Source of the DNA: an archaeon
GTDB lineage: Archaea; Hydrothermarchaeota; Hydrothermarchaeia; JALTZZ01
NCBI GenBank assembly: GCA_027051165.1
Contig: JALTZZ010000059.1
Coordinates: 1-58,644 of the forward strand
Reading direction: 5' to 3'
Length of the DNA: 58,644 nucleotides
Part shown: positions 40,319 through 48,279 of the stretch, piece by piece
How positions within the stretch are numbered: the stretch's first letter is position 1
Layout of the letters: each line of letters begins with the position of its first letter
Notes under the pieces: model-generated
What the model was told of the DNA's origin: nothing
Databases searched by the model: none
Seen by the model: the letters and a program-made list of their open reading frames with translations, nothing else
Translations under genes and position numbers: made by a program

Positions 40319-40747
40319 ATGTATAAAAAGATACTCGTTCCAACAGACGGTAGCGAGGTTGCAAATAATGCTGCTGAGCATGCTGTAAATCTTGCAAAAG
40401 CACTAAATTCTAAGATATATGCGGTATACATAATAGATATATCCGCATTCGTAGGAATTCCAACCCAAGCTTTCTGGCAGAGCATAAGAATGTTGCTTGA
40501 AGAGGAAGGAAAGAAGGCTATAAAATTTGTTGAGGATCTTGCAAAAGAGAAGGGTGTAGATTTCGAAGGAATTATAAAAGAAGGTTCCCCCGGAGAGGAA
40601 ATTGTAAAAATAGCAAAAGAGAAAGAGGCTGACCTTATCGTTATGGGGACTTCCGGAAGAACAGGCTTAGATAGATTTCTCCTTGGTAGTGTTGCTGAGA
40701 AGGTTATAAGAACTGCTCCATGCCCAGTTATGGTTGTTCATAAATAA
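40319..40747 (+). CDS. Universal stress protein (UspA family)
   Basis: A 142-residue single Usp domain. It opens YKKILVPTDGSEVANNAAEH and closes with VMGTSGRTGLDRFLLGSVAE, the G-X2-G-X9-G(S) ATP-binding motif. The length is typical. Such proteins bind ATP or cAMP and are induced by stress. GTGTGAGAG upstream may act as its ribosome-binding site. It lies 14 bases before a four-CBS protein, and the two are probably co-transcribed; CBS and Usp proteins are often paired as energy sensors (inference). Confidence 0.9.
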   Translation: MYKKILVPTDGSEVANNAAEHAVNLAKALNSKIYAVYIIDISAFVGIPTQAFWQSIRMLLEEEGKKAIKFVEDLAKEKGVDFEGIIKEGSPGEEIVKIAKEKEADLIVMGTSGRTGLDRFLLGSVAEKVIRTAPCPVMVVHK

Positions 40748-40761
40748 TTTCGGTGATCAGA

Positions 40762-41595
40762 ATGAAAGTTAGCGATATAATGACAAAAGAAGTTATATGT
40801 GCAGAAGTTCCCGGAACTACGAGAGAGGCTCTTGATTTAATAATAAAGCACAATATATCTGGCTTGCCGGTTGTTAAAAGAGGAACAAGAGAACTTGTTG
40901 GTATTGTTACTAAGAGCGATTTTGCGAGAAAGCCTGAGGAAAATCAGCTCGCATTGTTAATGACGAAAAATGTCGTTACGATAAATCCCAGTGCAGATAT
41001 AAGAGAAGCAGCAAAAATATTTGTTGAAAAAGGATTTAGAAGGCTTCCGGTAGTTGACAACGGCAATATAGTTGGAATAATATCGGTGAGTGACGTTGTC
41101 TGGAAAGGTTTGCCAAGACTAAATATAAAAGATCCAGTAGAAAAGTTTATGGAGGAAAAGGTTATTACTCTGTGGCAGAATACACCTTTAAAAGTTGCAC
41201 ATAAGATTATGAGACTTAGCAAGGAAAGAGCATTACTTGTTTTGGACAATGAAGGAAAACTTGTTGGTATAATTGAGGATATAGACCTTTTAAAAGTTAT
41301 TGATGTAAGAGAATATACAGAAAAATCGGAAAGCCTGAGCTCTACAGAAGGCGATAAATGGGGGTGGGACAGCAAGAGCGTTGTTTATATAATGAAGAGA
41401 ACACTTGAGCTACCAGATAAGATGGTTAAGGATGTTATGGTAACAAACGTAATAACAGCTCTCAAGTCTACGAGCATAAGCGAGGTTGCAAAACGCATGG
41501 CAATGGCAAAAATAAATCAAGTGCCAATAATAGATGCAGAAGGGGAAATTATTGGCATTGTCAAAGATATCAACCTGCTGAAGGCTATCGTTTAG
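40762..41595 (+). CDS. Protein with four CBS domains
   Basis: About 277 residues made of two CBS pairs: VSDIMTKEVICAEVPG, LLMTKNVVTINPSADIREAA, KFMEEKVITLWQN and VKDVMVTNVITALKSTSI, each with a conserved hydrophobic-DG or VVDNG-type strand. CBS pairs bind adenosine nucleotides or SAM and act as sensors. The track start at 40753 is GTG; the ATG at 40762 is chosen because GGTGATC directly before it makes a ribosome-binding site. No catalytic domain is fused, so it probably regulates a partner, perhaps the Usp protein encoded just upstream. Confidence 0.88.
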   Translation: MKVSDIMTKEVICAEVPGTTREALDLIIKHNISGLPVVKRGTRELVGIVTKSDFARKPEENQLALLMTKNVVTINPSADIREAAKIFVEKGFRRLPVVDNGNIVGIISVSDVVWKGLPRLNIKDPVEKFMEEKVITLWQNTPLKVAHKIMRLSKERALLVLDNEGKLVGIIEDIDLLKVIDVREYTEKSESLSSTEGDKWGWDSKSVVYIMKRTLELPDKMVKDVMVTNVITALKSTSISEVAKRMAMAKINQVPIIDAEGEIIGIVKDINLLKAIV

Positions 41596-41638
41596 TATGG
41601 AAAAGTTTTATATTCATATCATGTAGTATTCTAAAACT

Positions 41639-42547
41639 ATGTTCATGCTAATTGCTATACTGCTTGCACTCATAGGAGCTGTATTCGGTATAGTATATAT
41701 CAAAGGAGCTCTATTCCTTTTAAGGGTAATTTTAAGCCTTGGATTTTTAGGATTAAGCATATTCATAGGATTCTTCTCAGCGATAACACTGTATGCGAGA
41801 AATCTTAAATACTTTATATATACACTTCCATTTTTAATTCCAAGCTTATATGCAGCATATCTGTCAATCTTATGGAAAAATCCTCTCCACATTTTAGGGA
41901 TAATAATATATTTAATAGTTGCTGGAATCTTAGCCTTTTTAAAAATTAGCGAACCGGATGTGGGCATATTTGAGAGGCTTTTACCAGCTGAAACTTTGGA
42001 GAGAAGGGGTAAATATTTCTATGCAGCAAGGAAGTATGAAAAGCGTGGAGACCTTTTAAAAGCTGCTGAAGCGTATAAAAAAGGTGGAATGATTGAAAGT
42101 GCAGCCTATGTATATGAAAAAGCAGGCATGTTTGATAAGGCTGCGGAATGCTATGAGATTCTTGCTGAAAAAGAAAGAGAATATCTGAAGGATGCAAGTG
42201 AAGCTTGGAAGAAAGCTGGAAATTTGAGAAAAGCTGCAGAACTTCTTGAAAAATATGCTGAAACCGAGGAGTGGTATCTTGAAGATGCCGCAAAGCTGTG
42301 GGAAGAAGTTGATAAAGAAAGAGCAAAAGAAATATGGAAAAAAGTAGCTGAATACTATGAAAAAGAAGCTAAGGAGGAAGGTGTTTTCTACGAAGATGCA
42401 GCAAAAGCCTATGAAAAAATTGGCAATGTAGAGAAGGCTAAGGAAATGTATAAGAAGTTCATAGATTACTGCAGAGAACAAGCAAAATACGACAAAGCAT
42501 GGCTTAAATATGTTGAAGAGGTAGAAGAAAAGCTTAAAAAACTATGA
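41639..42547 (+). CDS. Membrane protein with TPR-like helical repeats
   Basis: A 302-residue protein. Residues 1 to about 105 form four membrane helices (MLIAILLALIGAVFGIVYI, then three more). Residues 120 to the end are helical hairpins with the TPR/alpha-SNAP-like pattern (YFYAARKYEKRGDLLKAAEA, AAYVYEKAGMFDKAAECYEI, ASEAWKKAGNLRKAAELLEK). The soluble part probably binds another protein at the cytoplasmic face. It overlaps the following ion-channel gene by four bases, so it may be a channel partner. No enzyme motif is present. Confidence 0.75.
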   Translation: MFMLIAILLALIGAVFGIVYIKGALFLLRVILSLGFLGLSIFIGFFSAITLYARNLKYFIYTLPFLIPSLYAAYLSILWKNPLHILGIIIYLIVAGILAFLKISEPDVGIFERLLPAETLERRGKYFYAARKYEKRGDLLKAAEAYKKGGMIESAAYVYEKAGMFDKAAECYEILAEKEREYLKDASEAWKKAGNLRKAAELLEKYAETEEWYLEDAAKLWEEVDKERAKEIWKKVAEYYEKEAKEEGVFYEDAAKAYEKIGNVEKAKEMYKKFIDYCREQAKYDKAWLKYVEEVEEKLKKL

Positions 42548-43509
42548 AATCCTACATAACGCTAATAATTTTGATAGTATTTCTTATTATATTCGGAACG
42601 TTGGGATACATGTATTTAGAAGGATTAAGCTTTATAGATGCCGTATTTACAACAATATATACATTAACAACGACTGGATATGAAAATCCAGCCACAAAGA
42701 CTTCTACGAAAATTTTAAGCATGATATTAATTATTCTTGGAATTTTCACATTTTTTTATGCAATTCCAATTATAATAAGTCCAATTGTTGAGAGAAAAAT
42801 AAAGGCAAGCTTAGGATTAAGAAAAGTCTCTCTTAGAGATCATGTTGTTATATCGAGGTTCAACGTCCTCTCAGAAACAATAATAGAAACTTTAAAGAAG
42901 TATGGAGTAGATTATGTCGTTATTGAGAACAGAGAGGATAGAATAAGAGATATGGTAAGAAAAGGTATAAGTTTTATATTCGGAGATCCAAAAGAAAGTA
43001 TGAGCTTAGAGAATGCAAATATAAGAGAGGCAAAATCGCTTATATTAACATCGAAGGACGATGCGGAGAACATATATGTAACAATTGCAGCGAAGGAAAT
43101 AAATCCGAACATCTTCATATATTCAACCGTAAGAGATCCAGAGAACAAGAAGCTCTACGAAAAGCTTGGTGTTAAAAGGGTAATAGATCCTTGGGAGATA
43201 TCTATAAAGGCTATAACAGAGAGTGCAACAAAGCCCTATGCAATTGATTTCTTGGAGAAAATAACGTTGATGGAGGGAATTTATTTGGAGCAGTTTAAGG
43301 TTCCAGAGTTTTTAATAGGGAAAAAACTTCTTGAATCCAACATAAGAGAAAAAACCGATGGCGCAAGTGTTGTTGCTATATTCAGAAATGGAAGTTTAAT
43401 TCTAAATCCGTGTGCAGAAGAGGTATTGGAAAAAGACGACATAATTCTTTTAATGGGGAATGAATATCAAATAAAAAAAGCCAAAAAATATCTTGGTGCT
43501 GAGAAATGA
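42544..43509 (+). CDS. TrkA-type (RCK-regulated) potassium channel-like protein
   Basis: A 321-residue protein with two membrane helices bracketing a pore loop. TM1 is ITLIILIVFLIIFGTLGYMY, the pore helix DAVFTTIYTLTTTGYENPAT, and TM2 KILSMILIILGIFTFFYAIP. RCK (TrkA-N) and TrkA-C domains follow (HVVISRFNVLSETIIETLKK; LILNPCAEEVLEKDDIILLM). The filter reads TTGYEN where K+ channels usually have T-V-G-Y-G-D: the Gly-Tyr core is kept but the last Gly-Asp is Glu-Asn. The nucleotide-binding glycines at the start of the RCK domain (usually GxGxxG) are replaced, VVISRFN. The gene overlaps its neighbours by four bases each side. Confidence 0.85.
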   Translation: MKSYITLIILIVFLIIFGTLGYMYLEGLSFIDAVFTTIYTLTTTGYENPATKTSTKILSMILIILGIFTFFYAIPIIISPIVERKIKASLGLRKVSLRDHVVISRFNVLSETIIETLKKYGVDYVVIENREDRIRDMVRKGISFIFGDPKESMSLENANIREAKSLILTSKDDAENIYVTIAAKEINPNIFIYSTVRDPENKKLYEKLGVKRVIDPWEISIKAITESATKPYAIDFLEKITLMEGIYLEQFKVPEFLIGKKLLESNIREKTDGASVVAIFRNGSLILNPCAEEVLEKDDIILLMGNEYQIKKAKKYLGAEK

Positions 43510-44141
43510 TCCTTATATGTGGTTTTGGTAGGCATGGGAAAAGGATTGCAAAAGAGCTTGAAAAGCTTGGCTTAGAATTTATAGCTATAGATAAAGATCC
43601 GAAAGCTGCAGAAGGCTACGAAAATGTTCTTGTAGGAGATGCAAAAAACGAAGATATCTTAAAAAGAGCTGATATTAAAAATGCTGAATCCCTCATAGTA
43701 GCCGTAGACAACGATGCTGATGCAATGCTTATAACCCTTGTAGCGAGGAGTTTAAATGAAAAAATAAACATTGTTGCCAAAGCGGACAATCTTGAAAGCG
43801 TTGAGAAGCTTGAAAAAGTCGGTGCAAACTGGGTTATCACCCCCTATATAGTTGCTGGTAAGCTGTTAGCAAAGTTTGCGGTTTCTCCAATGGCAGCATC
43901 CTTTTTAGATACGCTAATGCTTGGAAACGAATATGAAATAGATCAAGTAAAAGTAGAGAAGAGTGATAAGAGAACACTTAGAGAAATTAATCTCACGAAA
44001 TACTGTGTTTTTGTTCTCGGAGTTTACAGAGGTAGTGAGCTCTTTATAAGTCCTAAAGCTGATTTTAAATTGCAAAAAGATGACATTCTCGTGATCGTTG
44101 GAAAGAGAGAAAATATAAATACCATAAGAAATATAATATAA
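43506..44141 (+). CDS. TrkA-type RCK regulatory subunit
   Basis: A 211-residue cytoplasmic protein: MILICGFGRHGKRIAKELEK with an intact GxGxxG-type nucleotide-binding loop, then LIVAVDNDADAMLITLVARS, and a C-terminal TrkA-C domain (LFISPKADFKLQKDDILVIV). It overlaps the channel gene by four bases. Since the channel's own RCK domain seems to have lost its nucleotide-binding glycines, this subunit may provide ligand sensing in a mixed gating ring (inference). Such mixed rings resemble the octameric RCK assembly of MthK. Confidence 0.85.
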   Translation: MILICGFGRHGKRIAKELEKLGLEFIAIDKDPKAAEGYENVLVGDAKNEDILKRADIKNAESLIVAVDNDADAMLITLVARSLNEKINIVAKADNLESVEKLEKVGANWVITPYIVAGKLLAKFAVSPMAASFLDTLMLGNEYEIDQVKVEKSDKRTLREINLTKYCVFVLGVYRGSELFISPKADFKLQKDDILVIVGKRENINTIRNII

Positions 44142-44147
44142 GGCAGA

Positions 44148-45689
44148 TCAGTGAAATCTGATGTATTTTATTCCTTTTATCCTACACAAATTTATAACAT
44201 CTGGTAGTGCATTTCTATCCTCGATTCTTATGCTTTCATCTGGAATGTCGTAGATCTTCTGAAGCACCGCTACATTCTTTAAAACTTCCTCTAAATCTGT
44301 GCTTAGATGCTCTATCAGGCTTCTCGAATATCTAATGCTGTTGCCCAAGAACTTCCTCCTTCCAAACGATGCTAAATCGAGCTTTGCAAACCTTTCCTCA
44401 ACTCCTTCTTCACAATACTGAGAAAGCAGAATATCTTTTTCCTTTAAATACGATTTAACCTCTTTTAATATCTTAAAAGCGTGCTTAAGTATTTCCGCAT
44501 AGCTTCTGCCTGCTGTAATGTATTTTGAAACCTCATACAACCCTATAAGCGAAACCGCACCCTTAAAGTTTGAGTTTGTATACTTCCTTTTTATTTCAAA
44601 TATTTTGTTTGCAACATCAATTCTCTCCATCAAAATTTCCAAGAAATTTTTCTCTCTGAATTTTCCTTCTATTAAAGCTCTTGGCAGGTTTATTGCAACC
44701 TGCTGCAGTATGCTACAAGGAAATCTTGTCCCTCTATCTGAAAAGAAAAGTCCAACATTAGATTTTACGCATCTCGTAACATCATCTCCTATTCTTAAAT
44801 TTCTCTCCGCATTTATGTTATATTCAGCTACAGAACAGCTTTTTGTATATATTTCATCACCTTCAAGCATTAAAGCTATTGATTTGAGGAATTCCTCATT
44901 TTCAGAGTCAAAATCTTCTATAGCTATCTTGCAGAACTTCTTCTTTGAATCCCTAATGTTGAGAACAACTGCATGCTCCCCCTTTACTAAAATTCCGTTT
45001 TTTTCATATTCTTTGAGCTCTTCAAGCACTATATTTGATATATATGGCTTTAGAACGAAGTTTTCTATTGAAAAAATGTGAATGGTTCCTTGCATGTGAG
45101 CATCGGCATACTCTATTGGAAGTGCCTTTAAAAGTGCATACTCTCTGAAGATCTGCTCACCAACTTTCTCTATCTTCTTAGATTTTAAGATCTGGCTCAC
45201 GTCGTATATAGGCATTCCAAGCCTTGTATAGCTGCTTCTTGCCTCTTCAAAACCGTGTTCAAGCAGCTTTACGTTCACGATCTCTCTTATAAGCGGTGCA
45301 GAAACGAATTTCAACTTAAGTCTTCTGAGCTCTTTCTCAGACTCCTTTGCAATGTTTTCTGCTATTTCTCTTGACAAATTAGTTTCTTTTAGCAATGAAT
45401 CAACAATCTTTTTTCTTTCAAAGTTTTCTATTGTATTTCTTGAAGTTCTTACTTTTATGCTGTGGAACCTTATATATCTTTCCGCAGCCTCTCTGTCAAT
45501 CTTCTGAAGAACCTCATATATAAGCTCCCTTATCTCCTGCGTGCTTATCTGGTCATATACTTTTTTAGAAACTTCTAAGGTTACCTTACTTGCCGTAAAA
45601 AAATCTATTCCAGCATCTATGCAATCCCTTATTATTAAATTTGGGTCAAAAGCTTCTATATCTCCGCTTGACTTTACAACGGTTATCAA
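44148..45689 (-). CDS. NrdD-like protein with ATP-cone, apparently lacking the glycyl-radical tail
   Basis: A 513-residue protein. The N-terminus has ATP-cone features (ITVVKSSGDIEAFDPNLIIR), and the body resembles class III ribonucleotide reductase: LPIEYADAHMQGTIHIFSIE, then QQVAINLPRALIEGKF, and FKGAVSLIGLYEVSKYITAG. Typical class III enzymes are 600-700 residues and end with Cys-rich zinc motifs and an RVxGY glycyl-radical loop. Here the C-terminus is CRIKGIKYIRFH with neither. It may be a degenerate enzyme or a nucleotide-sensing regulator. It is divergent from an Lrp-type gene (63-bp gap). Confidence 0.7.
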   Translation of the reverse strand: MITVVKSSGDIEAFDPNLIIRDCIDAGIDFFTASKVTLEVSKKVYDQISTQEIRELIYEVLQKIDREAAERYIRFHSIKVRTSRNTIENFERKKIVDSLLKETNLSREIAENIAKESEKELRRLKLKFVSAPLIREIVNVKLLEHGFEEARSSYTRLGMPIYDVSQILKSKKIEKVGEQIFREYALLKALPIEYADAHMQGTIHIFSIENFVLKPYISNIVLEELKEYEKNGILVKGEHAVVLNIRDSKKKFCKIAIEDFDSENEEFLKSIALMLEGDEIYTKSCSVAEYNINAERNLRIGDDVTRCVKSNVGLFFSDRGTRFPCSILQQVAINLPRALIEGKFREKNFLEILMERIDVANKIFEIKRKYTNSNFKGAVSLIGLYEVSKYITAGRSYAEILKHAFKILKEVKSYLKEKDILLSQYCEEGVEERFAKLDLASFGRRKFLGNSIRYSRSLIEHLSTDLEEVLKNVAVLQKIYDIPDESIRIEDRNALPDVINLCRIKGIKYIRFH

Positions 45690-45752
45690 ATCTCACACCT
45701 ATTTTAAAATAAAAAGTTAACTATAAATAAAGGCAATTGAATAGAATAGTAT

Positions 45753-46202
45753 ATGGATGAAACAGATCGTAAAATAATTGAAATTCTCAGAAAAAATGCG
45801 AGAAGTTCTTATAAGGAGATAGCCAAGAATGCAAATATAACCGATGTGGCTGTCCTTAAGAGGATAAAAAAGCTTGAAGAAAGTATAATTAGGGGTTATG
45901 TTGCCCTTGTTGATCAGAAAGCTTATGGAAAGGAAATAACAGCCATAGTTAGCATAAAGTGCGAGCCGGCTAAGTCTGCTTACGTAGCTGAAGAAGTTGC
46001 AAAGCTTGAGGATATAAGCGAGGTATACACAACCGTTGGGGACTGCGATATAATTGTAAAGATTAGAACAGCGAACTTGGACAGTTTAAAAGATCTTGTT
46101 GAAAGAAAGATATCCATGATAAGGGGCATAAATGAAATAAGAACAAATATTGTGTTCAACTGCATAAAAGAAGATGTAAGCCTTGTAAGCTGTAAAAAAT
46201 GA
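45753..46202 (+). CDS. Lrp/AsnC-family transcription regulator
   Basis: A 149-residue protein. The helix-turn-helix is in MDETDRKIIEILRKNARSSY with KEIAKNANITDVAVLKRIKK, and the RAM ligand-binding domain runs from about residue 65 to the end (SIKCEPAKSAYVAEEVAKLE, VYTTVGDCDIIVKIRT). These proteins usually bind amino acids and control metabolism. The C-terminal Cys residues (NCIKEDVSLVSCKK) are unusual and could respond to metal or redox (inference). It is divergent from the NrdD-like gene and overlaps the DUF99 gene by four bases. Confidence 0.9.
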   Translation: MDETDRKIIEILRKNARSSYKEIAKNANITDVAVLKRIKKLEESIIRGYVALVDQKAYGKEITAIVSIKCEPAKSAYVAEEVAKLEDISEVYTTVGDCDIIVKIRTANLDSLKDLVERKISMIRGINEIRTNIVFNCIKEDVSLVSCKK

Positions 46203-46774
46203 AGTCGGTAAGAATATTTAAAAACATAAGGGTGCTCGGAATAGCGGAGAGCTTTAAAAAGAGCAGCAAATTATGCATACTGTCTGGAGTGGTTATGAGA
46301 AAGGACTTCTTAATAGACGGTTTCTCTTTTGAAATATGCACAGTAGGCGGTCTTGATTCTGCAAAAAAAATAGAAAATTTGTATAAAAAACTACAAAGAA
46401 ATGATATAAACGTTGTTCTTATAAACGGATGCATAATAAGCTGGTTTAATATAATAGACTTAGATTATTTATACAATACAATTGGAATTCCGCTGGCATG
46501 CATAAGCTATGAGCATTCCTTGGGCTTGGAAAGATACCTGAAAAATTTTAGAGATTTTGAAGAAAGAATAAATTTATACAAAAAAATTGGTGAAAGAACA
46601 AAGGTTAAAATTAAAACAGGGAAGCATGTTTATGTTAGGTATAGGGGGTTCAGAAATTCCGCCGAATTAAAGGCGGTTTTAGATGCGTTTACAAAAAGCG
46701 GAGCTGTGCCTGAGCCTTTAAGAGTTGCGAGATTGCTTTCAAGCTCCTTGCTGCACTTTTTAGGTAGTGCTTAG
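46199..46774 (+). CDS. DUF99 (UPF0215) family protein
   Basis: A 191-residue protein with the family features IRVLGIAESFKKSSKLCILS, INGCIISWFNIIDLDYLY, and the C-terminal GAVPEPLRVARLLSSSLL. DUF99 is related in fold to endonuclease V, but its activity is not established. The start overlaps the Lrp gene by four bases and the stop overlaps the convergent ferredoxin-type gene by four bases. The expected DUF99 core is complete. Confidence 0.8.
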   Translation: MKSVRIFKNIRVLGIAESFKKSSKLCILSGVVMRKDFLIDGFSFEICTVGGLDSAKKIENLYKKLQRNDINVVLINGCIISWFNIIDLDYLYNTIGIPLACISYEHSLGLERYLKNFRDFEERINLYKKIGERTKVKIKTGKHVYVRYRGFRNSAELKAVLDAFTKSGAVPEPLRVARLLSSSLLHFLGSA

Positions 46775-47514
46775 ATCATGCTCTCAAGCGTATAATCTTC
46801 AAGAATCTTCTTCCAGTTTTTTAATAAAAATGCGGGAATCTCCTCAAGCTTGCTCGGTCCGTATACAACCTCCCACATTTCACTTAGGCTGTTATCTAAA
46901 TTAAGAATTTTTGCTTGTTTGGGCAGAATAAGTATTCTATGAAAAACTTTATCTGCAATTTCGTTCAAATATTCTTCTAATCCGCGAAAGTATCCAAGAG
47001 TTATGGCTAAGGTTGTGCAGTAGCCGGAGGTATCTAAGCATAGAACATGGGCATCAATATCGCAGTAGTCGAGAACCGCTAAGAGGTTTGATACTGTATA
47101 TAGATAATTTCCAGTAACGAGAACCGGAGAGCTTTTATCGGGCTTTCCTACTTCAAGCAAACCGGTTTTTGAAGGAATTGTTTTGTCCTCGATAGGGTAG
47201 CTTATAACTTTATCCGGATTCAGCATTAGATCTAACGCAAGCTTCATTTTATCGTTTAGATAGCTGCATGACTCTAAATCGCTATATATTCTGCACGGAC
47301 TGCAAATTTTGCAGTTTTTTGGTATATAATTTTCAATTCTCGCTTTTCTATTCACCTCTCTTTCTTTGCATACCTCAACGCAGTTAAAGCATGAAAAGCA
47401 TTTTTCCTCATCAATAATGGGTGTTTTGTCCTTAATTTTTATAGCTCCCACTGGACATGCATAGGTGCAAGCCATACATCCCTCGCAGTTTTTAAGTTCT
47501 GGAACCCTCTTCAC
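46771..47514 (-). CDS. Ferredoxin fused to CdhE/AcsC-like corrinoid-protein domain
   Basis: A 247-residue protein. Residues 1 to about 55 carry two [4Fe-4S] motifs (CEGCMACTYACP; CFSCFNCVEVC), and a further Cys group CKICSPCRIYSDLESC follows. Residues 125-235 resemble the C-terminal domain of the CODH/acetyl-CoA synthase gamma subunit (CdhE/AcsC): SPVLVTGNYLYTVSNLLAVL, VLCLDTSGYCTTLAITLGYF, HRILILPKQAKIL, and WEVVYGPSKLEEIPAFL. The whole TIM barrel is missing. It may deliver electrons to, or bind, a corrinoid protein, similar in idea to reductive activators. It is divergent from an HTH_10 regulator and has a convergent 4-base overlap with DUF99. Confidence 0.7.
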   Translation of the reverse strand: MKRVPELKNCEGCMACTYACPVGAIKIKDKTPIIDEEKCFSCFNCVEVCKEREVNRKARIENYIPKNCKICSPCRIYSDLESCSYLNDKMKLALDLMLNPDKVISYPIEDKTIPSKTGLLEVGKPDKSSPVLVTGNYLYTVSNLLAVLDYCDIDAHVLCLDTSGYCTTLAITLGYFRGLEEYLNEIADKVFHRILILPKQAKILNLDNSLSEMWEVVYGPSKLEEIPAFLLKNWKKILEDYTLESMI

Positions 47515-47608
47515 AAGAATTCTATAGGTTCTTTAACATCTTTCCACATGCACATTTTCCGAACATGTTCGAAGAAATTTTAAAATGTGAAAATATTAAA
47601 AATAGTAA

Positions 47609-48238
47609 GTGATGATAGAGGCGGAGATAAGTTTGCCCATACCAACGAACTGTGTAGTTAGGGATTTAAAAGAGCATGCAAAGGTAAAGCTCATAGATGT
47701 GATTCCGTATGGAGAAGGAGTGAAGGGTCTTCTCGAAATAAAGGCAAAACAATGTTTAAAGCATATTCTAAACATAATAAAGGAGAATCCCTTTATATAC
47801 GATAAAGATTTCAAGATACTATCAGAAGACAAAGCAAAGATGATAGTTACGATGAAGAAGTGTGATATTGTCAGAAACATCCTTGAAAGCGGCTGTTTAA
47901 TCTCAAATGCAAACGTTGTTAATGGAGAAGTTGTTTTTAAGATCATTGCAAGAAGGAATTCTTTGAGAAAGCTTATAGAGAAATTTTCAGAACTCGGCTA
48001 TCAGCCAAGAATAATAAAGATAAAGGAGGTAGATGAGGAGACTTTGCTAACGCCGAAGGAGGAGGAAGTTCTTAGAGTAGCGTTAAAAAGCGGATACTTC
48101 GATGTTCCAAAGGGCATAGGTATAAGGGGGCTTGCAAAGAAGTTCGGAGTATCAATTTCAACAATTTCAGAGATATTAAGGAGAGGTGAAAAAAAGGTTC
48201 TTTTAAACTATTTTAAAGAAAAAGGGGAAATACTTTAA
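47609..48238 (+). CDS. HTH_10 (Bat-type) transcription regulator
   Basis: A 209-residue protein. The first 140 residues are a beta-rich sensor region (IEAEISLPIPTNCVVRDLKE; KAKMIVTMKKCDIVRNILES). The C-terminus has the bacterio-opsin-activator-type helix-turn-helix: LLTPKEEEVLRVALKSGYFD, PKGIGIRGLAKKFGVSISTI, SEILRRGEKKVLLNYF. Such regulators are common in euryarchaea. The start is GTG or the ATG directly after it. It is divergent from the ferredoxin-corrinoid fusion gene, with only about 94 bases between them, so it may regulate that gene (inference). Confidence 0.85.
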   Translation: MMIEAEISLPIPTNCVVRDLKEHAKVKLIDVIPYGEGVKGLLEIKAKQCLKHILNIIKENPFIYDKDFKILSEDKAKMIVTMKKCDIVRNILESGCLISNANVVNGEVVFKIIARRNSLRKLIEKFSELGYQPRIIKIKEVDEETLLTPKEEEVLRVALKSGYFDVPKGIGIRGLAKKFGVSISTISEILRRGEKKVLLNYFKEKGEIL

Positions 48239-48279
48239 TCTTTTCTTTATTCAAATTTTGTAAATTTAATTATTTATTT

